Positions 1 through 12,000 of a stretch of 64,000 bases of DNA are shown in pieces. This DNA comes from Gordionus sp. m RMFG-2023 (taxonomy: Eukaryota; Nematomorpha; Gordioida; Chordodea; Parachordodidae). Position 1 is the first letter of the stretch. Each line of letters opens with the position of its first letter. The position numbers and the translations under genes are program-made. The DNA is taken from the NCBI RefSeq assembly GCF_954871325.1, contig NC_088776.1, positions 22,120,508 to 22,184,507 on the forward strand, read 5' to 3'. The notes under the pieces are model-generated. The model made no database searches. It saw only the letters and a program-made list of their open reading frames with translations, and was not told where the DNA came from.

Positions 1-1085
1 GTCTAAAAGTCTCTTAAGAGTATGGCTTGTATATTTACAGGATATGTTAAAATGCCTAAAAAAATTATACAATGCATTGGTAAATTAAAAAAATTAGAAA
101 TGATAACAATATTATTATACCAATTTGAACCACAAGATGCAACTTGTGGTTGTAACAATGTTTAAAAGTAACTTTTTTATTAATAATTTTTTGAAGAAGG
201 GTTTGCAATCCTCCATTTCGGCCAGACATAACGTTTGCACCATCATATGCCTGGCTTATTATATTTGTTGAATTATTTAAGTCACTAAGTTGCTTTAAAA
301 TGCAATCAGTGATGCTTTCAGCAGAAAGACACTCTAAATTAATAATTCCTATTAAGTTTTCTTGGACTTCTCCAGAAAAATTATAACGAATAATTATGCT
401 CAGGTTTTCACAACCTCATGCATCTTTTGCCTCATCAGCCTTAAGACAAAAAAAAGGCATCTCGCTTTTGTTATATTTATCAGAAATATATTCAAGCACC
501 ATATCTGCCATGTTAGATATTACTTCATTTTGTATCTGAGGTGATGTGTATTGGGCATTTTTGGGAATAAATTTAATAATCTTATTTAACTGGATCTTTT
601 TGAATCGTGTATGAAAACATTGCTATAAATAATCCAGAAGAATAAATTATTTTTTATCATTTGCAACATCTATAATTTGTGTCGAACCAGTGCCACGAAA
701 AGGTAGCTCCTGTATGCTAAGAAATAGGATCAAATCAAACATTGCTTTAATATAGTATTGATTACGATTAATTTGTTGACTTCTCAACATTGTTGTTATT
801 TCAGTACCCTTATTTATGTTTCGATTTTTATCATGCCATATTGTAATTGAATTTAAATGAGCTTTTGAGCTCTCGTGTTTTAGCAGTTCCTTATTGGCAG
901 CTAACGCATTTTTCCAATTTCTGAATCCCTTTTGTCCAAATTCATCACTTGGACTACACAAGTATTTCCTACATTTAAAACAAAAAGCAGCGTCAGCTTC
1001 TATACTGTATTCCGACCAGTCTAGACCTCTGTACCATGATTTTTGAAATGATCTTTGCCTTTCATGGATATCTTTTTTCACGTAA
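1..1085 (-). mobile_element. hAT transposase fragment, ZMYM/DUF4371 type, N-terminal part
   Basis: This is a decayed plain DNA transposon running off the left edge. The open part (1081 down to 647) begins with a zinc-finger-like region: an FCFKC cysteine pair, then a conserved phenylalanine and histidine stretch (FGQKGFRNWKNA, HESSKAHL), as in TTF/ZMYM-type hAT proteins. It continues through RNQYYIKAMFDLILFLS and QELPFRG. Below 647 the reading resumes in another frame with ADEAKDA, YDGANVMSG and CYNH, the signature blocks of the DUF4371 catalytic core. The frame change and an in-frame stop show it is dead. The same family recurs in the secretagogin intron near 27490-28611. Family assignment is fairly secure; the exact subfamily is not. 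Confidence 0.8.
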
Positions 1086-1119
1086 TCGTTTAATTTAATT
1101 TTCTTTGGTTCATTCTGGC

Positions 1120-1316
1120 CAGTGTCTACATGAGCGGGGGGGGGGTAGGAACAGTTTGCATCCTAATATCTATAGAGAGGTAGGGGGTAAGTGGTAGGAG
1201 GTAGGCATTTGGGGGGTAGGCTATAATAATCTAGAAAATTTTCCATTACATTTTTAAATTATCAATGGATAACATTTTGGTATTTTTAGGAGGGTCATAC
1301 TCTCATGTAGACGCTG
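1120..1316. mobile_element. Short hAT-like MITE (CAGYGTCTACATGA ends)
   Basis: The left end reads CAGTGTCTACATGAGCGGGG and the right end is its imperfect complement ending GTAGACGCTG. A better preserved copy at 41561-42130 has the same ends and a perfect 8-bp duplication. Here the flanks share only a diverged CTGGC core. The interior carries G-rich tracts (GGGGGGTAGG-like) and no coding capacity. Confidence 0.7.
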
Positions 1317-2640
1317 ACTGGCCAAGGTCACCTGGGATTTGAATTGAACTTGAATTATTAGAAGATTTTTTTGACCCTAAAATATTATAATTTATAAATT
1401 GTAAGGAGGAAATAATAATGGTCATCAGGGTGGGCGAAGGGAAGGGCATGGAAAATGAACACATACAAAAATCTCTATCTTGTATTTAACAAGTATTTGC
1501 TATAGTGTAAGCCCAACCCTGATGAACATTATCAAGTAAAATAAAAGATTAAATATTATATTTTTTTTAAAAAATAATATTTTTATATTTATAAATCAAT
1601 TACTAGTTGCCTCTTGACAATGAAAGACTGAGCTGCTAGATGAATGAGCCTTTTCTTTATTTTCAATATTTGTATTAAAATCAAAATGTAATAATGAATC
1701 ACCATAATCACATACTCCTATTGATATTGCCCAAAATATATATATAGAAAAATCTGGGTTAAGTTTTAAACTATTTACCATCTACCTTTACCTGAGAATA
1801 GTGAGGATCATGATCTAGATTATTAGCTTCAACTTCATTCATATCTTGAAATATGAGTGAATATATTTATTGTAATAATTACTATACTAAAATGATAATA
1901 TAAATAATAAAATAAATTTCTCTATCTCTTATCTTATATATATAAAATAATAATATATAGGTATTGCCCAACCCTATTGATATTAGTTTTTGCTCATATA
2001 TCATATAAGTCATGGTCAAATAATTCTTCACAAAAAATAATAATAGAAATTTATATTAACTATGAGCAGAATCAGTTTCAGAAATTTCTGATGTAGTATT
2101 ACTAGTAGTTATTTGTTTAACTTAAAATAAGAATTAATGTCTGATTGATGTTTCTTCATAATTTTAAAATAACCGCTCTAAAATAAAATAATTCGTTATA
2201 TATTATAATAATAATAATGTGATACTTATATAATGTTATCCACAAACACACATGAAAATAAATGAATGGATGATGATTTAATATTGGATAAAATAAAAAT
2301 AAAACAGGATAAAAAGAAATTTACAAACTAGACATAATTTTTGAATAAATATTCAAAATATATTTTAAAAATATAAAAATAATCAATTCTAAAAAAATTT
2401 TGAAATTTGGGGGGGGGGCAGAAAATTCTGGGGGCCAAAAATTACGGCCCTGTATATATTACTTGTTTCTATGGAAGTTTTATCACTGCTAAAATTTATC
2501 TTAGATGTGTAATTAATTACGCTAACATTCATTTATTTACTATTTTCAAAGAAGAGGTTGAGAAAAATCATCATTAGAACTCACAAATTACCTACCTGCT
2601 ATTATACGCATTTCTATACGATTTGTTAAATTAACATAAC
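1317..2640. other. No recognisable gene; AT-rich spacer
   Basis: I see only AT-rich low-complexity sequence. A 61-codon minus-strand ORF at 1596-1781 has no recognisable motif. A G run sits near 2409-2418. This stretch should contain the promoter of the 2683/2904 gene pair, but no clear motif stands out. Confidence 0.5.
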
Positions 2641-2682
2641 ATTTGACAGCTGCCGTTTAAAATTTGGTTGGATGTGATATTT

Positions 2683-2877
2683 ATGTTAGATTTATCAAAA
2701 TATTTAAATGAAAATATCAAAGAAAAATTTATATATTTTATGTTATTTATAACTATTGCTAATATTTGTATCCTATATATTGTATGGAATCGATATAACA
2801 TAGCGATCAAACATATTTTATTTGAATCAAATAGTAAATATGAAAATTTATATGTATTTAATGATAATATTAGATAA
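2683..2877 (+). CDS. Small single-pass membrane protein candidate, 26 nt upstream of UBXN6
   Basis: This 64-residue ORF starts at the ATG at 2683; a TTG 15 nt upstream is in frame but not needed. A short polar N-terminus is followed by a strongly hydrophobic helix at about residues 16-35 (FIYFMLFITIANICILYIVW). A basic NRYN follows, so the tail is probably cytosolic, with a polar C-terminus ending in FNDNIR. I do not recognise the family. It stops at 2877, and the UBXN6 ATG lies at 2904 on the same strand. A CATAG acceptor-like site sits in the gap. It could be an upstream cistron of one mRNA, a trans-spliced neighbour, or chance. A 64-codon ORF is not rare in this composition, so I hold it lightly. 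Confidence 0.4.
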   Translation: MLDLSKYLNENIKEKFIYFMLFITIANICILYIVWNRYNIAIKHILFESNSKYENLYVFNDNIR

Positions 2878-2903
2878 TCATCATAGGCATCAAGATTAAA
2901 ATT

Positions 2904-3046
2904 ATGAAAAAGGTTAAAAACTTTATTAATGAAAAAAAGCGAAATATAAAGTTTGCTAATGCAGGCACAGGAAAAACATTAAATGATAATAATAATATCA
3001 AAATTTTATCAAACAGTGGGCCTGACATTGATCCTATTATTCAAGG
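2904..3046 (+). CDS. UBXN6: UBXN6 exon 1 (VIM motif)
   Basis: The exon carries 47 codons plus two bases. It encodes NIKFANAGTGKTLND, aligned to the VIM of animal UBXN6 (DIKFKSAGPGQKL in human). The donor is CAAGG|GTTTTA; reading on would stop two codons later. The ATG at 2904 is the first in this frame after upstream stops. Confidence 0.85.
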
Positions 3047-6000
3047 GTTTTAATTTTTTAATAACTGTTAATATAATATTATTATAAGTTATTTTAGTTT
3101 GCTATTTTATTTTTTTAAAACATAATTTTATTGAAAGACAATATTAAATTTAAGAATATATATTATATTTTGCCAAATAAAAAATTTAATTTTATAACAA
3201 GATTTTATGTTAAGACACCTTAAGGTGTTATTAAAATAAGACTGTTTATATAATTTTATATTTTTGAATAAAAAATTTATATTTTTAAAACAAAATTTTT
3301 TGTTAAGATTCTTATAATGATTCAAATAATTTCTGCCAATGATAAATGAATATTTACGGAATTTTTTATTAATTAAAATAGTATTTTTCGATATTATGAA
3401 TAGAGCCTTTTATTCTTTTGATCATTAAATTATTACAACTTAAATTGATTTGGTTATATTGTAGATAAAGTATAGTCAAATTAAGCATTTTCTAATATCT
3501 TATTTTAAAACATTATAACATTTATGAGAGATGCATAGATACTTATAATTTGGCTAATACCCATCTTATTAGTCACAGCCAATACTTTAAATTTTAATTC
3601 ATACTACCTTTACTTATCTTAGTGATTATAAACAGAAAATGAAAAGGCACATGTTCTGGGAATGGGTGGGAAATTTATGAATTTTGAAGGAAACGGTGAT
3701 CTTAGGAACATTCCCAGAATGTTTTGAAATGTTCTTAAAAATAATTTAAAAATATTTATAGGGATGATAGTATAGAAAGGATTTTAATATTAAAATGTAA
3801 CAAGGTAAATATTACCATAGTTATTTTTATAACATTAATTTTAGTCTTTTTATATAAATTTTTTTATAATTAATAACTAACTATATTTAAATATTTATAA
3901 ATGTTGATTTTTATGTATTATTAGCATGGTACTTTTTTGACAAATAGTGGTAGTGCACTTTTTGTAACAACTCTGATAATAATGCATATTGCCAGACACT
4001 AATAATTAAGATAGCCGATGCCCTAGTTAGAACTACAAAAAAGACTTTCACTGATAAATTTTTTGAAATAAAGAATACTAATATAATAGAAAATCCCCTA
4101 AAAATATTATAATAGTATTTTTGATAACTGACTTGTTCTCAAGTGCTAGTGTGAAATATTATTTAGTAAGGCAAAACTTATACCTTCTGAAATTGTTGTA
4201 CCAGGGGATAGAGTTTTAATCATCATGGTAAATGATGAATTCTGAACTGTATTAATTATAAATGACTTAGCCAGTTTCTGAAAAATATTAGCATGCGGCA
4301 ATATTATTAATCAATTTAGTTTGATTGAATTGGTCTTTACCTAAATTATTAAGATATTTTCTATCTCTTTAAAACTGTTGGCATGAACATTCTTGCAAAA
4401 TAAAAATGTTATTAGAATTTAAAAACGACAATTACCTTTAGGTGTTTTTTGAAGTCATCGCTACTAAATTTATTTGAGAATATATTTTTTCAATATGTTA
4501 AATAAATTTGTAACCACCTTTTGTTTTTACATTAATTTGAAAATATTTTGCAAATTTTGGAAATGGAAAATTTGTATTAATGTTATCAAGCTTTCTTCTA
4601 GGTTATCTTCCACTTCATTAATATTATCATTGTGTGACTCACTTACATCGATTTCCATTTTAAATAATTTTCACTAGATGAGTTAGGTCTATAATACAAA
4701 TTGAAATATAAATTACAAATTGAAAATATAAATTTCAATTTAAAAATAAAATAATAAATTATAATTAAATGATATGATATTTAAATCTTCATGTTTATAG
4801 TTACATTCATTATATTTTTTTAAAGTAGTTAAAAAAAGGAACGCACTAAAATAGTGTAAACGAACGCGTTCAAAAACGAAGTGCGTTTTTTTTGAAAAAA
4901 ATGATGAACGGACGAACTTTGAAAGTGAACACGTTCCTTTTTTTTGACGAACGCGTTCGAATTTAACGTTCGCTCAATTTTAAAACACTTTTTGTTTTTA
5001 TTTTTTTGATAAATTTATTATTATATTAATCCGAATTTTTTAAGAAAAAATTTAATATTTTAATCAGCTCTTTTTCCTTTTTCACATTTCAATTTTTTAA
5101 CAAGCCATTATTATCGTTTATTAATTTTAATATTATTGTTTATATTTTTATTTAATAGATAAGCATAAGCATGGATATTATTTTATCATTACATCTGATT
5201 CTGAAAATTCAAAATCAGATGAATTAACATTACAATGACCAGTGTTGTTAAAATAGGGCGCTACTTTTTTCAGTAGCGGTAGCTTTAGCGGGCTACATTT
5301 TTTAGAAAATAGCGATAGCGGTAGCTCGCTACTAATTTAGTAGCGAACATCTAAAAATTCTATTTTTTTATTAAATCTAAAATTATAATCATTTTATTTA
5401 ATTTAATTTTGAAATTTATATTTAAAAATATACATTATAAATCTAGTTGGCATTATAAATCTAGTTATTATAAATGTGTGAGATTGTTGAAGATAGCGAA
5501 ATTTCTTTGAAAAATGAGAAAAATATAGATTATCTTTTCTCAAAATTTAAAAAATACTTTAATCTTGAAGAAAAAATTACTACTGGATATCGATTTCGAT
5601 GCAAGATGTGTCGCAAATTTTATTCTCAAATCATACAAGAAGCTTTAATTTTAAAAAACATTTAAAGGTAATATATTAAACATATTTAATATCAATGTGT
5701 AGGCTAGCTAATCCTTAATTTTTAAAATAAATTTAAATCAAAGGCCAATCATTTTTTTTTATATATTCATAAATTTTATCTAATTATTTAAAATTAAAAT
5801 AGCTATTTCAATCATTTTTAGGTACTTATCTCCTACATAATTTTTATTCTAAGTATTACTGTTATAATTTTAGACTGTTCACACCTCAAAAGAGATTGAA
5901 AAATATCTAAAATGTTTTGGAGTAATGGAAGAAGATACATCCACTTCCAAATCAAATTTAATTCTAAGAAAATTAAGCAATTTGGATTCATCAACACCAG

Positions 6001-9000
6001 GTGTATCTCAAAAATTTGCTGACAAAGCCATAATGAACTTTATAATAGATACTGTTCAACTTTATAAAGATGACAAACACTTTTTCTCCACGTACCAAGA
6101 TATTTTGCCGGCAGACATTGATGGCAAGAATTTTGGATTTATTAAAGAAATGAAAGAATCTTTAATATTAAATCTATCAGATGTCTCCTACATCTGTACA
6201 ACAGCAGATTGCTGGACGCACAATAGAAGGTAAAAATGTTTATTTTCTGATTTATAATATGATATTCATATTTTTAGAGCTTATTTAGGAGTGATCGCAT
6301 ATTGGATTGATCCAAAAAATCTAAAACGAAAATCTGCAACATTAGCTTTAAAAAGAATAATTGGCTGTCAGGCTTATGACATTCTAGCAAATATTATTTC
6401 AGAAATCCATATGTCAATTCAGAACAAGGTTTAATAAGATGATTACAGATAATGGGTCTAATTTCCTGAAGGTTGTCAGGCTTTAAATTTATTATATTTT
6501 TTTCAGTGTTGTTAAACGCTACTTTTAAAAGTAGCGCCCGCTATCGTTTTCAAATGAGTAGCGCGCTATTAGTTACTTTTTTTTTGCTATTTTGATTTTT
6601 TTAAAAATAATTTACGTAACTTTATTTCCACAAAAAAATATTGGTATAAAAACATGACTATAATTTGTTATATATATATATAATTTAATTATTATTGCAC
6701 TTTAATAATAATAACATTTTGGTACTGTCATCCCCAAGTCTAGAGCGACGATCAAAAAGTATAAGCTTTGCCATACTAAATAATCGTTCAGCACTAGCAC
6801 TTGAGGGCGACGCAGTATTAAATTTAATAAACACACTTTTTATATGAAAAAAATCATCAAAAATATTTAAATTAGTATTTTTAGAATTAAAAAAGCATCT
6901 AGAGGTTCAATAATATTATTATTTATTTCCAAAAAATCGTCTATGGAATGCCGCAGTTTCGATCTTGCTATAGTATTAGTATCGTGGTTAGGCATGGCAT
7001 TTTTTAACGTTACCATCAGCCTATCAAGTTGCCCTTTAGATTCAGTCAAATTAATGTATGGCCAATTTAACTTGAAACTAGGACGATAGCAGCTATCAGT
7101 GTTGTTAAACGCTACTTTTAAAAGTAGCGCGCTATCGCTACCGCTACCGTTTTCAAATGAGTAGCGCGCTATCTACTTTTTACGCTATTTTAATTTTTTT
7201 GAAAATATTTTTTAATAACTTTATTTCCACAAATAAAATATTGGTATAAAAGCATGACTATAATTTGTTACATATATATATATGTAATTTAATTATTATT
7301 GCACTTTAATAATAATAACATTTCGGTACTGTCATTCCTAAGTCTAGAGCGTCGATCAGAAAGTATAAGCTTTGCCATACTAAATAATCGTTCAGCACTA
7401 GCACTTGAGGGCAACGCAATATTAAATTTAATAAACACACTTTTTATATAAAAAAATCATCAAAATTATTTAAATTAATATTTTTAGAATTAAAAAATGC
7501 ATCGAGAGGTTCAATAATATTATTTTTTTTTTATTTCAAAAAAATCGTCTATGGAAGGCGGCGGTTTCGATCTTGCTATAGTATTAGTATCGTGGTTAGG
7601 CATAACATTTTTTAACGTTACCATCAGCCTATCAAGTTGCCCTTTAGATTCAGTCAAATTAATGTATGGCCAATTAAACTTGAAACTAGTATGAACGATA
7701 GCAGCTATTACTTTATCATCATCATACAGATCTGGAAATCTAATTTATATAAAGCGATTGTATTTATTATAAAAAAAAGAAGAATACCTTTTTAATTTTC
7801 AAAATTTAAATTTATCTGAGATTTAGATTCATTTATAAAAAAATATTTAAATAGCATATGGTAAATAAAGATTTTAAAAATATAATTATTATACACAAAG
7901 TAATTAATAATATATTACTTTTGAATTTTATATTAATACTATATATTAATATTATAAATTGTGTTGTAAATTAAGCCAATTTAAATTATGGCTAATCAAG
8001 CAATAAATCATTCATTTTATATAATTGTATAATAGAAAATAAAAATAAAGTTTTGACCTTTTCTCAATGCCTTTTAGCATAGACTCTACCAGTGGTTGGC
8101 AAAATTTTAGATTATTGATTCTTTTGAGCTTGGTAATTAATATACTCAGTGTGGGAACATAATATCCCATGCTCATATTATCTTGCCCTTCCAAGATTTT
8201 AAGTGAGGCAGCAACATATTGCATAACCTAAGAAATTAAAATGGTTAAATATAATATAAAATTATTTATTAAATAAAAATACTTCAGTATATTCTTTAAT
8301 AAAAGTATGCTCCTCCACATTAAAATACAGTATTCCTATTTGATCCAATATATAATTGATTTCCATTTTTTTCTCATCTAGAAACAATGTTAAAAGTTTC
8401 ATAGCATTCATTATAAACACTCTTCCATCTTGTAGTGTTTGGTGTATAATAAATAACGTCCATTTTTTTTGAAAATATCAGACATCTTAGATGACTTATT
8501 TTGTTTATTCCAAAGAGCTTGGCATTTAGAAAATGTAGATCTAGATACTTTTTTAAAATCTTCATTTGACAAAGCTTCTTCAGCATCCACTGTAGCAACT
8601 AAATTTAGGTTGTGGCAGGAACAAAGATGGTGGCTAGGTAACATAGGAGAGTTTATTGAAGATCCTATAATATTATAAATTTTGTTTTATATTGCTAAAA
8701 ATAATTTAAAACCAAGGATGTCATGAACATCAATTATCTCAAACTCCATTATTTCATCATCCTCTTCCTTTAATTGTTCTCCAACTTCAATATTATTGTC
8801 ATGAATATTACAAGTATTGTTATTATCTTCACCAAATATTCTATATTTATATCATATAAAAAAAATATAATAAATTTAAAACCTGATAGCCTTCAGGAAA
8901 TTAGACCCATTATCTGTAATCATCTTACAAACCTTGTTCTGAATTTTGTAAGACATATGGATTTCTGAAATAATATCTGCTAGAATGTCATAATTCTGAC

Positions 9001-12000
9001 AGCCAATTATTTTTTTTAGAGCTAATGCTGCAGATTTCGTTTTAGATTTTTAGGATCAATCCAATGTGCGGTCACTCCTAAATAGCTCTAAAAATATGAA
9101 TATCATATTATAAATCAGAAAATAAATATTTTTACCTTCTATTGTGTCCAGCAATCTCCTGTTGTACAAATGTAGGAGACATCTGATAGATTTAATATTA
9201 AAGATTCTTTCATTTCTTTAAAGCTATCCAAAATTCTAGCCATCAATGTCTGCCGGCAAAATATTTTGGTACGTGGAGAAAAAGTGTTTATCATCTTTAT
9301 AAAAGAACCATTATCCACCAAGGATAATGGTTGAACAGTATCTATTATAAATTTCATGATTACTTTGTCAGCCAATTTTTGAGATACCCCTGGTGTTGAT
9401 GAATCCAAATCGCTTAATTTTGTTTGAATTAAATTTGATTTGGAAGTGGATGTATCTTCTTCCATTACCCCAAAACTTTTGAGATATTTTTCGATCTCTT
9501 TATAATTTGAGGTGTGAATAGTTTAAAAATATAACACTAATACTTAAAATAAAAATTATGTAGGAGATAAGTACATAAAAATGATTAAAATAACTATTTT
9601 AAAATGTTTTAAATAATTTAGATAAAATTTATGAATATATAAAAAAAATGATTAGTCTTTGATTTAAATTATTTTAAAAATTAAGGATTAGCCTACACAT
9701 TGATATTAAATTTGTTTAATATATTACCTTTAAATGTTTTTTCAAATTAAAGCTGCTTGTATGATTTGAGGATAAAATTTTGCGACATATCTTGCATTAC
9801 CGATATCCAGTAGTAATTTTTTCTTCAAGATTAAAGTATTTTTTGAATTTTGGGAAAGGATAATCTATATTTTTCTCATTTTCCATAGAAATTTCGATAT
9901 CTTCAACAATCTCACACATTTTTAATAACTAGATTTATAATGTATATTTTTAAATATCAATTTAAATTTCAAAATTAAATTAAATAAAAGGATTATAATT
10001 TTAGATTTAATAAAAAATATATTATAATAATTTTTAGATGTATTTTGTAAAATTGAAAGTAGCGAGCTACTGCTATCGCTATTTTCTAAAAAAAGTAGCC
10101 TGCTAAAGCTACCGCTACTGATAAAAGTAGCATGCTATTTTAACAACACTGGCAGCTATTACATCCAAAACGAAAATCTGCAGCATTAGCTCTAAAAAGA
10201 ATAATTGGCTGTCAGGTTTATGACATTCTAGCAAATATTATTTCAGAAATCCATATGTCTTACAAAATTCAGTACAAGGTTTATAATATGATTACAGGTA
10301 ATGGATCTAATTTACTGAAGGCTTTCAGGTTTTAAATTTATTATAATTTTTTTATAATATGATATAAATATAGAATATTTGGTGAAGATAATAACAATGC
10401 TTGTAAAATTAATGACAATAATATTGAAACTAATTTACTGAAGGCTTTCAGGTTTTAAATTTATTATAATTTTTTTATAATATGATATAAATATAGAATA
10501 TTTGGTGAAGATAAAAACAATGCTTGTAAAATTAATGACAATAATATTGAAAATGGAGAACAATTAAAAGGAGAGGATGATGAAATAATGGAGTGTGAGA
10601 TAATTGATGTTCACGACATCCTTGGTTTTAAATTATTTTATATTTAATTTTTCAGCAATATAAAATAAAATTTATAATATTATAGGATCTTCAATAAACT
10701 CTTCTATGTCTAGCCACCATCGTTGTTCCTGCCACAACCTAAGTTTAGTTGCGACAGTGGATGCTGAAGAAGCTTTATTAAATGAGGATTTTAAAAGAGT
10801 ATCAGGATCTACATTTTCTAAATGCCAAGCTATTTGGAATAAACAAAATAAGTCATCTAAGATGTCTGATATTTTCAAAAAAATGGACGTTATTTATTAT
10901 ACACCAAACACTACAAGATGGAATAGTGTTTATAATGAATGCTATGAAACTTTTAGCATTGTTTCTAGATGAGAAAAAAATAAAAATCAATTATATATTG
11001 AATCAAATAGGAATACAGTATTTTAATGTGGAGGAGCATACTTTTATTAAAGAATATACTGAAGTATTTTTATTTAATAAATAATTTTATATTATATTTA
11101 ACCATTTTAATTTCTTAGGTTATGCAATATGTTGCTGCCTCACTTAAAATCTTGGAAGGGCAAGATAATATGAGCATGGGATATTATGTTCCCACACTGA
11201 GTATATTAATTACCAAGCTCAAAAGAATCAATAATCTAAAATTTTGCCAACCACTGGTAGAGTCTATGCTAAAAGGCATTGAGAAAAGGTCAAAACTTTA
11301 TTTTTATTTTCTATTATACAATTATATAAAATGAATGATTTATTGCTTGATTAGCCATAATTTAAATTGGCTTAATTTACAACACAATTTATAATATTAA
11401 TATATAGTATTAATATAAAATTCAAAATTAATATATTATTAATTACCTTGTGTATAATAATTATATTTTTAAAATCTTTATTTACCATATGCTATTTAAA
11501 TATTTTTTTATAAATGAATCTAAATCTCAGATAAATTTAAATTTTGAAAATTAAAAAGGTATTCTTCTTTTTTTTATAATAAATACAATCGCTTTATATA
11601 AATTAGATTTCCAGATCTGTATGATGATGATAAGTAATAGCTGCTATCATTCATACTAGTTTCAAGTTTAATTGGCCATACATTAATTTGACTGAATCTA
11701 AAGGGCAACTTGATAGGCTGATGGTAACGTTAAAAAATGTCATGCCTAACCACGATACTAATACTATAGCAAGATTGAAACCGCGGCCTTCCATAGACGA
11801 TTTTTTTGAAATAAATAATAATAATATTATTGAACCTCTAGATGCTTTTTTTAAATCTAAAAATACTCATTTAAATATTTTTGATGATTTTTTTCATATA
11901 GAAAGTGTGTTTATTAAATTTAATACTTCGTTGCTCTCAAGTGCTAGTGCTGAACGATTATTTAGTATGGCAAAGCTTATACTCTCTGATCGTCGCTCTA

